From: UBA6522 sp965221035
GTDB taxonomy: Bacteria; Pseudomonadota; Gammaproteobacteria; Steroidobacterales; Rariloculaceae
Assembly: GCA_965221035.1 (NCBI GenBank)
Contig: OZ244860.1
Coordinates: 2,542,001 to 2,606,000 of the forward strand
DNA: 64,000 nt
Reading direction: 5' to 3'
Positions within the stretch are counted from its first letter, which is position 1; every line of letters starts with the position of its first letter. Below the pieces are notes generated by a model. It did not search any database. It saw only the letters and a list, made by a program, of their open reading frames with translations, and was not told where the DNA came from. The translations under genes were made by a program, and so were the position numbers. Below are positions 17,931 through 26,837 of the stretch, piece by piece.

Positions 17931-20573
17931 ATGTACGATGCGCTTCGAAAACTTCTTGAAGGGGACCAATTCCGCGTCCTAGAACAGTTTCGCCTTCCTG
18001 CCAAACCGTCTCGCTATAGAGATATACCGCGATTCCTCTTCGACTCGCGTCTAGGGCTTTTCTTGCACCAACGGGCTAAGAAGCAACGTTGGCCGGGGGC
18101 CCTTTGGTCCCACCAAGCCATTGCGCTTGAAGCCTTGGGGCGAGGCGAAAATGTTGTCGTATCCACAGGCACGGCTTCCGGCAAGAGTTTAATTTTCAGA
18201 ACGTTCTCGTTTCACAAATGCCTATTGGAACCCGAAAGCCGAGTTCTGGTCTTCTACCCACTCAAAGCGTTAGCTGCTGATCAGGTTCACGGTTGGAAGG
18301 AGATGGCGTCACACCTCGGCATTCCTGAACAATTCATTGGCCGAATCGACGGATCAGTGGCAGTCTCCGATCGCGAGAAAGTACTAGAGAATGCACGGAT
18401 TGTTGTAATGACACCGGACGTATGCCACGCGTGGCTGATGTCGCGCCTGTCACTACCACCAGTCACGCGTTTCGTAAAATCTCTGTCGACGCTAGTAATG
18501 GATGAAGCACACACATTAGAAGGAGTTTTCGGTAGCAATTTCGGATTTTTGATGCGTCGATTGATTGCTGCTCGAAATCACCTACTTCGCGGCGTAAAGG
18601 ATTCACAGGTGATGCAGCTTGTCGCCACAACAGCCACCATCAAGAATCCGATGCATCACCTGCAACGGTTAACTGGTGCTGACTTCCATGTGGTCGACCA
18701 CACGAGAGATGGAGCACAACAACATAAACGTCTCGTTTCACATGTTGAGTGTGCGGAAGGCGAGGAATTTAATGTAGTACGTGCTCTACATCAGTGGTTG
18801 CTCAAACTCGGGAAAAGAGGAGGGTTTATAACTTTTCTGGATTCACGTAAGGGTGTTGAGCGTTTGGCGCTGGAGAGCAGCAACGCCAGCGGAACTAACA
18901 CGCTATCCGAACTTATAACTAGTGTTGACGTACTTCCGTACCGATCCGGTTACGATGCAAATGATCGCGCAAAGATCGAACGTCGTCTCGGATCGGGTCA
19001 ACTCCGGGGGATCGTATCCACGTCTGCGCTGGAGCTTGGAATTGACATTCCTCACTTGTGCGTAGGAATCAATATTGGCGTTCCGACTTCACGAAAGAGC
19101 TACCGGCAGCGGCTTGGCCGTGTCGGTCGCAGTGGGCCAGGGGCCTTCGTTATTGTTGCACCTCGAAACGCGTTTAGCGCGTACGGCACCTCATTGCAGG
19201 AATACGACCGTATGTCCGTAGAACCTTCTTACTTGTATCTCGACAACCGTTTCATGCAGTTCGCACACGGCAGGTGTCTCGCGGTTGAACTGGAATCGAT
19301 GGGCGCGTCGTCGAGCACGCCATCGAATATCATGTGGCCAACAGGATTTCGTGAAATGCATGCCGCCGCGCGTCCAGGTGGCAGGCGACCAACAGCATAC
19401 GACGCAGTGGCAGCGCTTGGCGGGGATACGCCACATTACGGCTATCCTCTTCGTAACGTAGGGGAGGTGAATTTTAAAATCAAACTCCATTCAGATGCTA
19501 ATAGCTTTGGTGATGTAAACCAACTTCAGGCGCTACGAGAGTGTTATCCTGGAGCCACTTACCTGCATTTGACTCGCGCGTACGAAATCCAAGCGTGGCA
19601 CACCAGTTTCACGGGATCCTATATTAGGGTGCGTCAATCAGTTCCTGGGCGGATCACGACACCAAGAATCAGGACATGGATTCATGCCGGTGTTGACCCG
19701 GTTGAATTGCAGGAGAATCGTTTGATTCGAGGCGAAGGAGGTTTTCTCGCCGAATGCCAGATGCAGATAACCGAACGAGTTGAGGGCTACCATGATTCCC
19801 GAACAGGCCGGTTCCACGCATATGCCGAGCTCCAGCAAAAAAACCCCAATATGCGCCCTCGGATGCGAACTTTTCGCACAAGCGGAGTTGTGTTGCACTT
19901 GGCTACGAATTGGTTTACCAAGGCGGCGCTGCGCCGTGAACTGGCCGACTTGATCTGCGAAATCTTCCTACGCGAGTATAGTGTAGCTCCGCAGGATATT
20001 GGTGCGGCTGGCACTAACATCACAGTTCAGGGCCTTGGTGAATATGGTCAGCATAGATCGTCTATTGCAATATACGACGAGACCTATGGCAGTCTTCGCT
20101 TGACGGAGAAGCTCTACGTTAACTTCGATCAAATATTGGGTCGTCTGTGCGCGGCCGTGGAATCAGGATCGCTGGAAATCGACAACGAGCTTGCGCAGGT
20201 TATTCCGCAGATTGCAAAAGAGGTTACGCGGTTTTCAGACGCTGTTTTAGACACCGGAGGCATACTGGACGCGCCAAAGGGTTATGAACAGGTATTCTCG
20301 AAAGGTTCCATCGTTTGCTTCATGGAGGGCGGGCAGATGGGTTCGGAGGTACAAGTAATACAGCCTACTATGATGCAAGGGCAGTTGATGTACCAAGTGG
20401 AACAAGCACGGCGCCCAGGTCAAGCTCCTGGAAAGCGGTGGGTGGACGCCTCTTCAGTACAAGCGTCGGCCAATGCCGATGCATGGGAATTTGCGTGGTG
20501 GAATCGAGAAACCGAGAAATACGAAGATCCACCTGATGATGAGAAATCAGTTTCAAAACGTGGCAAGAAATAG
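17931..20573 (+). CDS. Large DEAD/DEAH-box superfamily 2 helicase (YprA/MrfA-like)
   Basis: An 880-residue superfamily 2 helicase. Motif I is STGTASGKS near residues 77-85, motif II LVMDEAHT near 187-194, motif III-like ATTAT near 233, and motif VI YRQRLGRVGRSG near 390-401. The order and ~880 length resemble YprA/MrfA repair helicases, but I see no C-terminal four-cysteine cluster (DUF1998) that MrfA uses, so it is a divergent member. Base composition is visibly less GC-rich than the tra genes, and it stands alone just after traI, so it is probably acquired cargo. Its C-terminal half (~residues 500-880) has no motif I can name. Repair or anti-phage roles are both possible. Confidence 0.8.
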   Translation: MYDALRKLLEGDQFRVLEQFRLPAKPSRYRDIPRFLFDSRLGLFLHQRAKKQRWPGALWSHQAIALEALGRGENVVVSTGTASGKSLIFRTFSFHKCLLEPESRVLVFYPLKALAADQVHGWKEMASHLGIPEQFIGRIDGSVAVSDREKVLENARIVVMTPDVCHAWLMSRLSLPPVTRFVKSLSTLVMDEAHTLEGVFGSNFGFLMRRLIAARNHLLRGVKDSQVMQLVATTATIKNPMHHLQRLTGADFHVVDHTRDGAQQHKRLVSHVECAEGEEFNVVRALHQWLLKLGKRGGFITFLDSRKGVERLALESSNASGTNTLSELITSVDVLPYRSGYDANDRAKIERRLGSGQLRGIVSTSALELGIDIPHLCVGINIGVPTSRKSYRQRLGRVGRSGPGAFVIVAPRNAFSAYGTSLQEYDRMSVEPSYLYLDNRFMQFAHGRCLAVELESMGASSSTPSNIMWPTGFREMHAAARPGGRRPTAYDAVAALGGDTPHYGYPLRNVGEVNFKIKLHSDANSFGDVNQLQALRECYPGATYLHLTRAYEIQAWHTSFTGSYIRVRQSVPGRITTPRIRTWIHAGVDPVELQENRLIRGEGGFLAECQMQITERVEGYHDSRTGRFHAYAELQQKNPNMRPRMRTFRTSGVVLHLATNWFTKAALRRELADLICEIFLREYSVAPQDIGAAGTNITVQGLGEYGQHRSSIAIYDETYGSLRLTEKLYVNFDQILGRLCAAVESGSLEIDNELAQVIPQIAKEVTRFSDAVLDTGGILDAPKGYEQVFSKGSIVCFMEGGQMGSEVQVIQPTMMQGQLMYQVEQARRPGQAPGKRWVDASSVQASANADAWEFAWWNRETEKYEDPPDDEKSVSKRGKK

Positions 20574-21486
20574 TGGACAAACAATCATTAATTATCGGAT
20601 TAACGGAAGCTACCAACAGCTTTGAGATGTCAACTACTGCTGCTAACCTGACCAAGGATAGGAGTCCACCTCTAGGCTCTGGTGTCAATGCGCGACTCCC
20701 ACTCGCTCGGGGTCGGCAAAGCCGTCGCGGTGCCTCCGCCCAAACCTGATTAGAACACAACGCTCGACACCCAGAATCGTTTTCCACGCAGTTAAATCCA
20801 TTGACAAACCGCTTTAACTGGTCTATGCCACGATTAACAACAGGATTCCGGCTCGCGAGTATACGGGAGTTTGGCCGGACGAAATGCGGAAGGACTGCCA
20901 GACCGAAAGCCTAGGGGACTTCTGCCAACGAATCGTTTGCTCGGCCAAAGGACGAAGCGATAACAGATCTAATCTTTGATGGTGAGTCGGTTAATTTAGT
21001 AGTGCACATCGAGGACATTCCGTTCAGGGGGGTCACCATCGATGAAATCAGTAACGGTGTGGATCGGCAGGTACTGACACCACCTCGCAACGAACCCGAA
21101 TTCTCGCGGAGGCCTAATGGAAACTTTCGGCCGTTTCTTGGGAGGGCCGACAATACCGACTATAATAGTCGCTACAGGAGATGGACACGTTATGGCACGC
21201 GCGACCACGAACTTGGCCTAGACTATGTGGTTGACGGCACCGAATTTTTTCGAGGCTGGCGAATGATTTCGTCGAGCTGGCCAGCCAGCAGTGGCTGTGG
21301 CATGCATCGTTGACAAAAAGGTAGTACGAGAGCCAGCGTTTCGAAGGCGACTCAGAGCTGCCAAGGATGACGATGGAAGAAATGATTAAATTGGATGTAT
21401 CAATACCATCTATAGCAAAGAGCGACTACCACAGCGTACATCGCAACTCGCCGATAATGAGCGACAGTAGACGAGAGGCAAGGTAA
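20574..21486 (+). other. Gene-poor stretch, probably decayed DNA between cargo modules
   Basis: No convincing gene. One open frame runs from about 20913 without an early ATG to a stop at 21313 (first in-frame GTG at 21002; about 103 residues from there). Its product has an acidic beta-type opening and no known motif. It may be the tail of a broken gene. The composition matches the lower-GC cargo on both sides. No clear repeats or terminal inverted repeats of an insertion sequence are visible. Confidence 0.4.
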
Positions 21487-21906
21487 ATGGAAACGAAGAC
21501 GAAGCACATGTTCGGAAAGATCTTGGGCGAACTGTACCGATTGCAGGCTGCCTTTGATGTGCCGTGCTCCGCAACACCAGCACGGATTTACGGACTGCTG
21601 AACGGGTTCGAGACAGAGATCGATGCAGAACTTAGGGAAACGGGAGTGGTCGAGGCGGAGAAGGTACGGGCTGTGATGGACGTGCTGCAACCGATTTGGG
21701 ACGACACTGACAAGCTGAAGCAGTTCGAAGGGTACTACAAAATCGATGGAGACTTGAAAAATAGGGGAATCGACCGCGGGGAAGCCATTAAGGTACTAAC
21801 GTTTCTCAAGGCCAACGGGCAATTCCTCGAAGTTATCGAGAAGATGGATACGCCGAATTCTCCTGCTGAATGCAGGACATTTGAATTGAGCAAATGGGAC
21901 TCTTAG
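21487..21906 (+). CDS. Hypothetical protein, first gene of an AAA/TOPRIM operon
   Basis: A 139-residue soluble, mostly helical acidic protein of unknown family. It opens METKTKHMFGKILGELYRL and contains a long helix-rich middle with several conserved-looking aromatic residues (GYYKIDGDL). It is followed after 4 bases by a membrane protein gene and then by an AAA ATPase, all in one direction, so the three likely form one transcription unit. The purine-rich bases just ahead of the ATG (GAGAGGCAAGGTAA) contain a plausible ribosome site. A sensor or small partner protein of a defence module is a guess from context. Confidence 0.6.
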   Translation: METKTKHMFGKILGELYRLQAAFDVPCSATPARIYGLLNGFETEIDAELRETGVVEAEKVRAVMDVLQPIWDDTDKLKQFEGYYKIDGDLKNRGIDRGEAIKVLTFLKANGQFLEVIEKMDTPNSPAECRTFELSKWDS

Positions 21907-21910
21907 TAGA

Positions 21911-22408
21911 ATGAAACAATGGTGGGATGTCGCCGTATTGGGGGCGCTGGCGTCGATTGTTGGGGCTGCACTTTCGGCGTGGCAGGCCCGCAAATCAGCA
22001 AGCGGCGCCAAGGAGGCGCGTAGGGTACGGGACGAACTGGCTATAAGGAAGGAGGTAGGGGATATCGCGGCGGTGGCTACCGCTACATCGCGAATCCTTA
22101 AGGTTGTGTCCAAGATTGGGGCCAGCGGCACCGAGTCAATGATGCGCGGAGTCAGACTATCAGACATTGCGCAAGATGTGGACGAGTATCGAGTGTTCAT
22201 CGGCGAACGTAGCGGAGCGTTCGCGGCCGGCGGGCAAGACGAGCTAATCGACAATCTTTGTTTGGACTTGGACAACGACATCGCCATGTTGTCGAAAGCC
22301 AGGAGCTTCGACGAGGCCATGGAGCCAGGACGGTCGATCTACAGAAGGATCATGAACTTCTATGTCAAGGTTGGACGTCTATCACATACCAAGGCTACGG
22401 GCCAATAG
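21911..22408 (+). CDS. Small membrane-anchored protein, second gene of AAA/TOPRIM operon
   Basis: A 165-residue protein with one N-terminal membrane helix (residues ~7-24, VAVLGALASIVGAALSAW), then a charged helical segment (ARKSASGAKEARRVRDELAIRKE) with coiled-coil look, and a mixed C-terminal part. It starts 4 bases after the upstream gene. The anchor plus cytoplasmic helical domain resembles membrane partners seen in several abortive-infection systems, but no family is recognised. The downstream ATPase gene begins about 180 bases later, a gap that shows no clear terminator. Confidence 0.6.
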   Translation: MKQWWDVAVLGALASIVGAALSAWQARKSASGAKEARRVRDELAIRKEVGDIAAVATATSRILKVVSKIGASGTESMMRGVRLSDIAQDVDEYRVFIGERSGAFAAGGQDELIDNLCLDLDNDIAMLSKARSFDEAMEPGRSIYRRIMNFYVKVGRLSHTKATGQ

Positions 22409-22588
22409 GAATCGCTACATCGCTGCTGAGCCTGTCAGTAGTCAATGTCCTAACGCCACCACGATATCTGGACTCATTCAACAGGTGAGGCTGAAGCGTA
22501 ATGAAGGATATGAGGTCGCAGGGCGAGGAGAATCCAGCAGCGAACACGGTAGGGCAATGCCTTTGCGGCTTTTGATGGAGTAAGTTGA

Positions 22589-24199
22589 ATGCGAATAAAA
22601 TCTGTACGCCTCAAGAACTACAAACGGTTCACAGAACTGAGTATTGCCAACATTCCCGAGACAGCGAGGCTTGTCGTACTAGTCGGTCCGAATGGTTCCG
22701 GCAAGTCGTCGGTCTTTGACTCCTTCCTGCTTAAGGCGGGCTTGGCAGTAAACAGGTACCGATTCGATGATGAAGGGGATCAATACTACGATAAGAATAT
22801 GTATCAATCTCAGAAATCCCGAGACATCCACGCGGTCGCGAATCGTGTGGAGATCGAGTTCCATGAAGCTGGAAGCCGGCAGGACGATCTGAAGTCTGCA
22901 TTTCAAATCCGTTCAGCCTATCGCCATGAGTCAGATTTTCGCGTTTCAACGCTGGAGCGCGTACGGTCACATGAAACTGGCCCGCGCTTCACGCGAATCA
23001 TTGATAACGACGAATCCGTATCACGGAACTACAAACGTATGGCATGGAAAGGGATGCAGGATCTTCATCAGGACGCTCCGGAGGACCAGACGTTCGCCGA
23101 GTACCGAGAAACGTCTCTCGGTGATTTGAAGGAGACGATGCGCGACTTGTTTGCGGAACCACCACTGATACTTCAGGACTTCGGTGGCATTGGAGAAGGT
23201 GCTTTTCGGTTTCACAAGGGCGGAGAGTCTGACTTTCACTACAAGAATCTCTCTGGTGGGGAGAAGGCAGCGTTTGATATACTCCTCGACGTGTTCGTTA
23301 AGCGAGACGTGGTGCCTGGCGCGGTTTTCTGCATCGACGAACCCGAGCTTCACGTAGCGACAGCCCTACAGGGGGGGCTTGTTAGATCTATCCTCAAGTT
23401 GCTACCGGAGCAAATGCAACTCTGGGTCGCCACACACTCGATCGGGATCGTCAGGGAGGCATACCGTATGTATCAAGAACAACCTGGCGAGGTGGCGTTC
23501 CTCGACTTTTCGCATCACGATTTCGACGAATCGGTCGAAATCAAACCCAACGCACCCAATCGAGTATTTTGGCAAAACATCTATAAGGTAGCTCTTGACG
23601 ATTTGGCGTCCCTTGTGGCGCCTGAGCTTGTAATCATCTGCGAAGGCAGCAAGGACAGAAATGTCAATGCTTTCGATGCGGAGTGCTACAACAAGCTATT
23701 TGAGGACAAGTCACCTGAAACGCTGTTTATCGCACGAGGAGGCGCAAAAGAAGTCGTAGGCTCCGAGCACTTGGTCGCGATACTGAAGGCTGTAACGAGT
23801 GGCACGCGCGTGTTCAGATTGATCGATCGAGACGATATGACCGACGAGGTAAGGGCACAGCAGATCGATCAAGGTATCCATGTGCTGCGACGCCGTGAGC
23901 TTGAGGAATACCTCTGGGATGTGGAAGTCCTTCGAACATTTCTCAAGGCCTCAGACTGTGATGAGGCCGTGGTTGAGGAAGTGCTGAATGAACGGGAATC
24001 ACTGCTGAACGGTCAATTGGGCCCTTGTAACGTTAAGGATGTCTCACAGAAGCTGTTCCAGAAAATTCGCGCTACCACCAGGCTATCGAATCTCGGCAAT
24101 GGCGCGCAGGAGTTCGCCGTGCAACACCTCGTGCCGGCCTTACGAAATACTGAAAACGTATACGACGAAATCTGCAAGGACGTGTTTGGACACTTATAG
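22589..24199 (+). CDS. AAA ATPase with C-terminal TOPRIM/DUF4435-like domain (OLD/PARIS-like)
   Basis: A 536-residue protein of the AAA15/OLD group. The N-terminal ABC-type ATPase shows IKSVRLKNYKRF, Walker A GPNGSGKSS near residues 32-40, the signature LSGGEKAAFD near 220-229 and Walker B FCIDEPELH near 247-255. The C-terminal part reads IICEGSKDRN near 348-357, LIDRDD near 411-416 and a following RRELEEYL, which match the TOPRIM-like DUF4435 pattern (Glu, then Asp-x-Asp, then an ExYL motif). ATPase plus TOPRIM in one chain is the OLD layout; ATPase plus DUF4435 is the pairing of PARIS (AriA/AriB), here fused and short. Anti-phage function is likely from family; exact type uncertain. Confidence 0.78.
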   Translation: MRIKSVRLKNYKRFTELSIANIPETARLVVLVGPNGSGKSSVFDSFLLKAGLAVNRYRFDDEGDQYYDKNMYQSQKSRDIHAVANRVEIEFHEAGSRQDDLKSAFQIRSAYRHESDFRVSTLERVRSHETGPRFTRIIDNDESVSRNYKRMAWKGMQDLHQDAPEDQTFAEYRETSLGDLKETMRDLFAEPPLILQDFGGIGEGAFRFHKGGESDFHYKNLSGGEKAAFDILLDVFVKRDVVPGAVFCIDEPELHVATALQGGLVRSILKLLPEQMQLWVATHSIGIVREAYRMYQEQPGEVAFLDFSHHDFDESVEIKPNAPNRVFWQNIYKVALDDLASLVAPELVIICEGSKDRNVNAFDAECYNKLFEDKSPETLFIARGGAKEVVGSEHLVAILKAVTSGTRVFRLIDRDDMTDEVRAQQIDQGIHVLRRRELEEYLWDVEVLRTFLKASDCDEAVVEEVLNERESLLNGQLGPCNVKDVSQKLFQKIRATTRLSNLGNGAQEFAVQHLVPALRNTENVYDEICKDVFGHL

Positions 24200-24463
24200 T
24201 AGGCATCGCGACCGACTCGCGGCTCACGCTGGACCGATCAAGAAACTCGGGAACGGTTACGGAGATTGCGCTCTTGACCACTTCCGAGAGGACGTCCAAT
24301 GTAGTATGACGCTGACTTTTGCTTTTGCGACTAGCCGGTCTGCGACATTTCGGAATCCTGACTTCGGTAACCGACGGGACCGTAAACCAAAGACGTACCG
24401 GAAACCAAACACGACTCACTCAAATTGGTGTTGATATACACCTTGGCATGCAACAACCAACTG

Positions 24464-24775
24464 TCATTCAAGAACGTTGCTTCCATCGGATCGCGGTTCC
24501 GGCGCGATTTCCGAAATCTCACGTCGGATTTGCTCGATCTCGTCACCCCGTCCTTCCGCCATCAGCGTCCGCGCAGCCGCCTGCGCGGTGAACAAGGCGG
24601 ACCGCAGCAGGTGGATTTCGGCCTCGGTACGAGGCCAATCGCTCCGGTCCAGCGCTTCCAGCGCAAGCTCGACAACCATCCGGTTGGGGCTGACGCCGCG
24701 AACCCGGGCGGCGTTTTCGATACGGTCCCATTGATCGGGCGTGACGCGAATTTTCTTGAGAAGCGTGTCGGTCAT
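24464..24775 (-). CDS. Ribbon-helix-helix (Arc/CopG-like) protein
   Basis: The start chosen gives 103 residues beginning MTDTLLKKIRVTPDQWDRI; a longer frame upstream has no ribosome site and an unlikely sequence. Residues ~8-45 form a short beta strand and two helices (VTPDQWDRIENAARVRG then PNRMVVELALEAL), the ribbon-helix-helix DNA-binding fold. The rest is a helical tail with LLRSALFTAQAAARTLMAEG. In conjugative elements such proteins act as relaxosome accessory proteins or antitoxin-type repressors. It is the last gene of the leftward maintenance block and has no toxin-like partner beside it. Confidence 0.72.
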   Translation of the reverse strand: MTDTLLKKIRVTPDQWDRIENAARVRGVSPNRMVVELALEALDRSDWPRTEAEIHLLRSALFTAQAAARTLMAEGRGDEIEQIRREISEIAPEPRSDGSNVLE

Positions 24776-25362
24776 GTGGATTTCCATGCGGAAGCAGGCT
24801 TGAGTCATACCATCATTGGCCGAATTCGTGACGATTTCCACCGGAAAATTCCGTACCGGGCGTTGGAAATCGGACTGGTCTGGCGATCATTTTTTCGGCA
24901 GAGCTCTTCGACGGCCAGGTCTCGCGACGGGTCCTTTCGTAACCGAGGGCATCCCGTGAGGGGTACCGTTCGGGGCCTTGGCAGCTTCTCATCCAAAGTT
25001 GCCGGGACCCGGAAGGGACTGCCAATCCGAACTACGCTATAAGTTTCAATCAGTTAGGTCCGAGGATGGCGAGGGGCCCGATCGGGCCTGTCTGATTCCG
25101 GCGCGTCACGAGTACGAATTCGCATGCTGCCGCGCACCCGGAGGCCGGTCGAGCGTACCGGCAAGCCGGTGGTGTCAGCCGATGCAGCCTGCTGCGTCGG
25201 GTGTGAGAGCCAAGCCGCCGAAGGGCGTGGAAGCGCGGGATCCAGAGTACAGAGCGTCGGGTGAACGGTTCCGGAGCCGGAACCGGAGAGCAGCCGCCGC
25301 GGCGACTGAGCGGACGAACCGCGGCGCGGCGCGGAGGACCGGGGAATACCGCGTCGCCAGGT
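24776..25362. other. Non-coding stretch of about 590 bases with a perfect 14-bp palindrome
   Basis: I see no gene here. It holds a perfect palindrome, GGCCCGATCGGGCC, at 25075-25088. It lies just upstream of the ribbon-helix-helix gene, so it may hold that gene's promoter and operator. Because such proteins often bind near oriT, and because no oriT is apparent elsewhere in the window, this is one place to look for it. Confidence 0.35.
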
Positions 25363-25674
25363 TCACGTCGCACCGCGAGAGCGAAGCCGCGCGTCCGCCC
25401 AGGCGGCGGCGCGAGCGAGCACGTCGCCGTGGCACGGCAGCGGCGCGCACCAGCAGGCGAGCGTCTTGCCGTGCAGGCTCGCGAGTTCCTCGATCTTGAT
25501 CTCGCCGGCACGGATGCGGCGCCAGAGGTCGACGCGGTACTGGGCGATGACCTGCTCGCGGGTGGCGGGCCCGATGCGGAACGGGTTGCCCCACGGGGTG
25601 CGGCGGTCGATTCGCACCGCGCCGTTCTTCACGGCGTCGGGATCGTGTTTCAGATTGACGATGCGATGCTGCAT
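25363..25674 (-). CDS. DUF4326 domain-containing protein
   Basis: A 103-residue protein that fits DUF4326: a start with IVNLKHDP, then RIDRRTPWGNPFRIG (residues ~21-35), a helical middle with YRVDLWRRI, and the end block LASLHGKTLACWCAPLPCHGDVL with Cys and His residues (~65-87). The function of the family is unknown; it occurs widely in phages and mobile elements. A GGAGA ribosome site stands just before the start. About 50-140 bases upstream lies a conserved repeat also found ahead of the gene at 26838-27746, so both may share control. Confidence 0.85.
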   Translation of the reverse strand: MQHRIVNLKHDPDAVKNGAVRIDRRTPWGNPFRIGPATREQVIAQYRVDLWRRIRAGEIKIEELASLHGKTLACWCAPLPCHGDVLARAAAWADARLRSRGAT

Positions 25675-26062
25675 TGGATTCTCCTTTGAACTCTTGCGCC
25701 TTTCGGCTACCGGTTATTCACTGTCGCGCGCCCGCAGTGCCGTCACCGCGCAGCGGCCGGAACGCAGTGGAGGACCCGCAGGGTTGACGGTGCGAGGACG
25801 TGCGCCAAGCTGGGACCGGTAGCGGGAAGGGCATTATCTCGGATACGTCATCTGCAACAGGTGCACGCGCAGTCGTCACACAACGAGCTGCGAGGGGTCA
25901 AGCACTCGGGCAAGCGGAGCGCGCAGCGAGCGAAGCGAGCGGAGGCGCGAGGGATACCCGCCCGAAGGGCCGAGACCGCGCAGCGGGCTCGGCAGGGTAG
26001 CCCGGTCGCGAAGCGGCGCGCCCGAAATCCGAACGTAGCGCGACGACAGCGCCACAACCCCG
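25675..26062. other. Intergenic DNA rich in short palindromes
   Basis: Apart from the upstream repeat (25726-25814), this stretch holds GC-rich short inverted repeats such as CCCGAAGGGC near 25970 and runs of GCGAG/AGCGA motifs. The open frames here have compositions that look non-coding. No gene is called. Confidence 0.45.
25726..25814 (-). promoter_or_regulatory. Conserved intergenic repeat, copy 1, upstream of DUF4326 gene
   Basis: This ~88-base block closely matches one at 27811-27897. The shared core includes GCGCAGCGG, CCGGAACGCAGTGGAGGACC and AGGGTTGACG, with a few changes and one-base indels. Each copy lies roughly 50-150 bases upstream of a leftward gene (starts at 25674 and 27746). 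A repeat kept at the same distance from two start codons suggests a shared promoter, operator or leader. The strand given is that of the downstream gene. Confidence 0.6.
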
Positions 26063-26400
26063 GTCAGCATGACCGGACCGTTGTGCTGACTCCGGTGACT
26101 TCCGAACCAGGTCATCTGACCGCCTGGATGCAAACCAAGCTACAAAGCGGCACGGTCGAAGTCCAAACGCAGCAGCACCACGCCATCCCGATCCGGGACC
26201 GGACGATCAGACACCTGTTCTGTTCCCAATGACTCCAGAACCAAACTCCTGACCGCCTGGACTCGATCCCGACTGGGCAGCAGCGCGTCCGGAATCCAGA
26301 CGCACAGCATCAATGCCACCGCGATCAGTGTCAGCATGGCCGGACGTATGTACTGATTCCGGAGACTCCAAAAACAAGACATCTGACCCCACCGATGCAA
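26063..26400 (-). repeat. Three degenerate ~133-bp tandem repeats
   Basis: Three imperfect units follow one another. Anchor motifs CTGACCGCCTGG or CTGACCCC occur at 26116, 26249 and 26383, that is at spacings of 133 and 134 bases, and each unit also carries a CCGGAC core and a GACT-CC-GAACCA type segment. Units 1 and 3 are the most alike (26066-26134 versus 26334-26400). Read leftwards they encode related openings (MHPGGQM and MHRWGQM). Confidence 0.65.
26140..26400 (-). CDS. Small single-span membrane protein, encoded in tandem repeat
   Basis: An 86-residue frame whose product has one hydrophobic helix at residues ~21-40 (PAMLTLIAVALMLCVWIP), then a polar segment. A start at the inner ATG (MLTLIAV) would give 65 residues and a cleaner membrane protein. 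A related frame, starting at 26133 in the next repeat, shares the opening and the PVMLTGVVAL helix start and then loses the pattern, so it looks like a decayed copy. No family is recognised. The coding call rests on the helix and the duplicated frame and is modest. Confidence 0.4.
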   Translation of the reverse strand: MHRWGQMSCFWSLRNQYIRPAMLTLIAVALMLCVWIPDALLPSRDRVQAVRSLVLESLGTEQVSDRPVPDRDGVVLLRLDFDRAAL

Positions 26401-26526
26401 CCGAGACCGTGCAGCGGCGCAGCCGCCGCGGAGCGCGGCGCCGAAGGCGACGCGCTCCAGAAAGGCAGGCGAGTGATCGGGCTGATGCAGTCGGCGTTCG
26501 CGAAGCAGAACGCCGACGCGATGGCA

Positions 26527-26751
26527 TCAGTAAAACGGATGACCGTCCAGGCGGGCCTGCGCGACATCCCGAACCTGTGAGCGATCGAAGACGCGAACGA
26601 ATCCTCTCGGGTCCTCGTCGAGATGGATGACGAAGCAGTGCCCGCTGGGATTCAGCAGGTCGGGTTGACGGAACACATCGCCGACGCATCCGTCATTGTC
26701 GAAGATGCGAAAATGCTCCGGGGTCACCTTCGTGAACTGGATACTGCCCAT
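26527..26751 (-). CDS. Hypothetical small protein
   Basis: A 74-residue frame, MGSIQFTKVTPEHFRIFDND and onward, mixed alpha/beta with many aromatic residues. It has a GGAGATTC ribosome-like site just upstream (plus-strand GAATCTCC at 26755-26762), as other genes in this block do. It lies in line with the leftward maintenance genes. No family is recognised; the product looks like a compact globular protein rather than a shadow frame. Confidence 0.55.
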   Translation of the reverse strand: MGSIQFTKVTPEHFRIFDNDGCVGDVFRQPDLLNPSGHCFVIHLDEDPRGFVRVFDRSQVRDVAQARLDGHPFY

Positions 26752-26837
26752 GTGAATCTCCTGTTGCGATGCGGAAACGGTGAGAAGGAACCGGGCCGCA
26801 CCGCGCGGTGGCGATGCGACCCGGTCGATGGGCGCCG

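Noticed and set aside
25876..26133. 85-codon minus-strand frame in repeat unit 1
   Set aside because: Shares only its first ~25 residues with the next unit's frame, then becomes arginine/leucine-rich over palindromic intergenic DNA; more likely a decayed copy than a gene.
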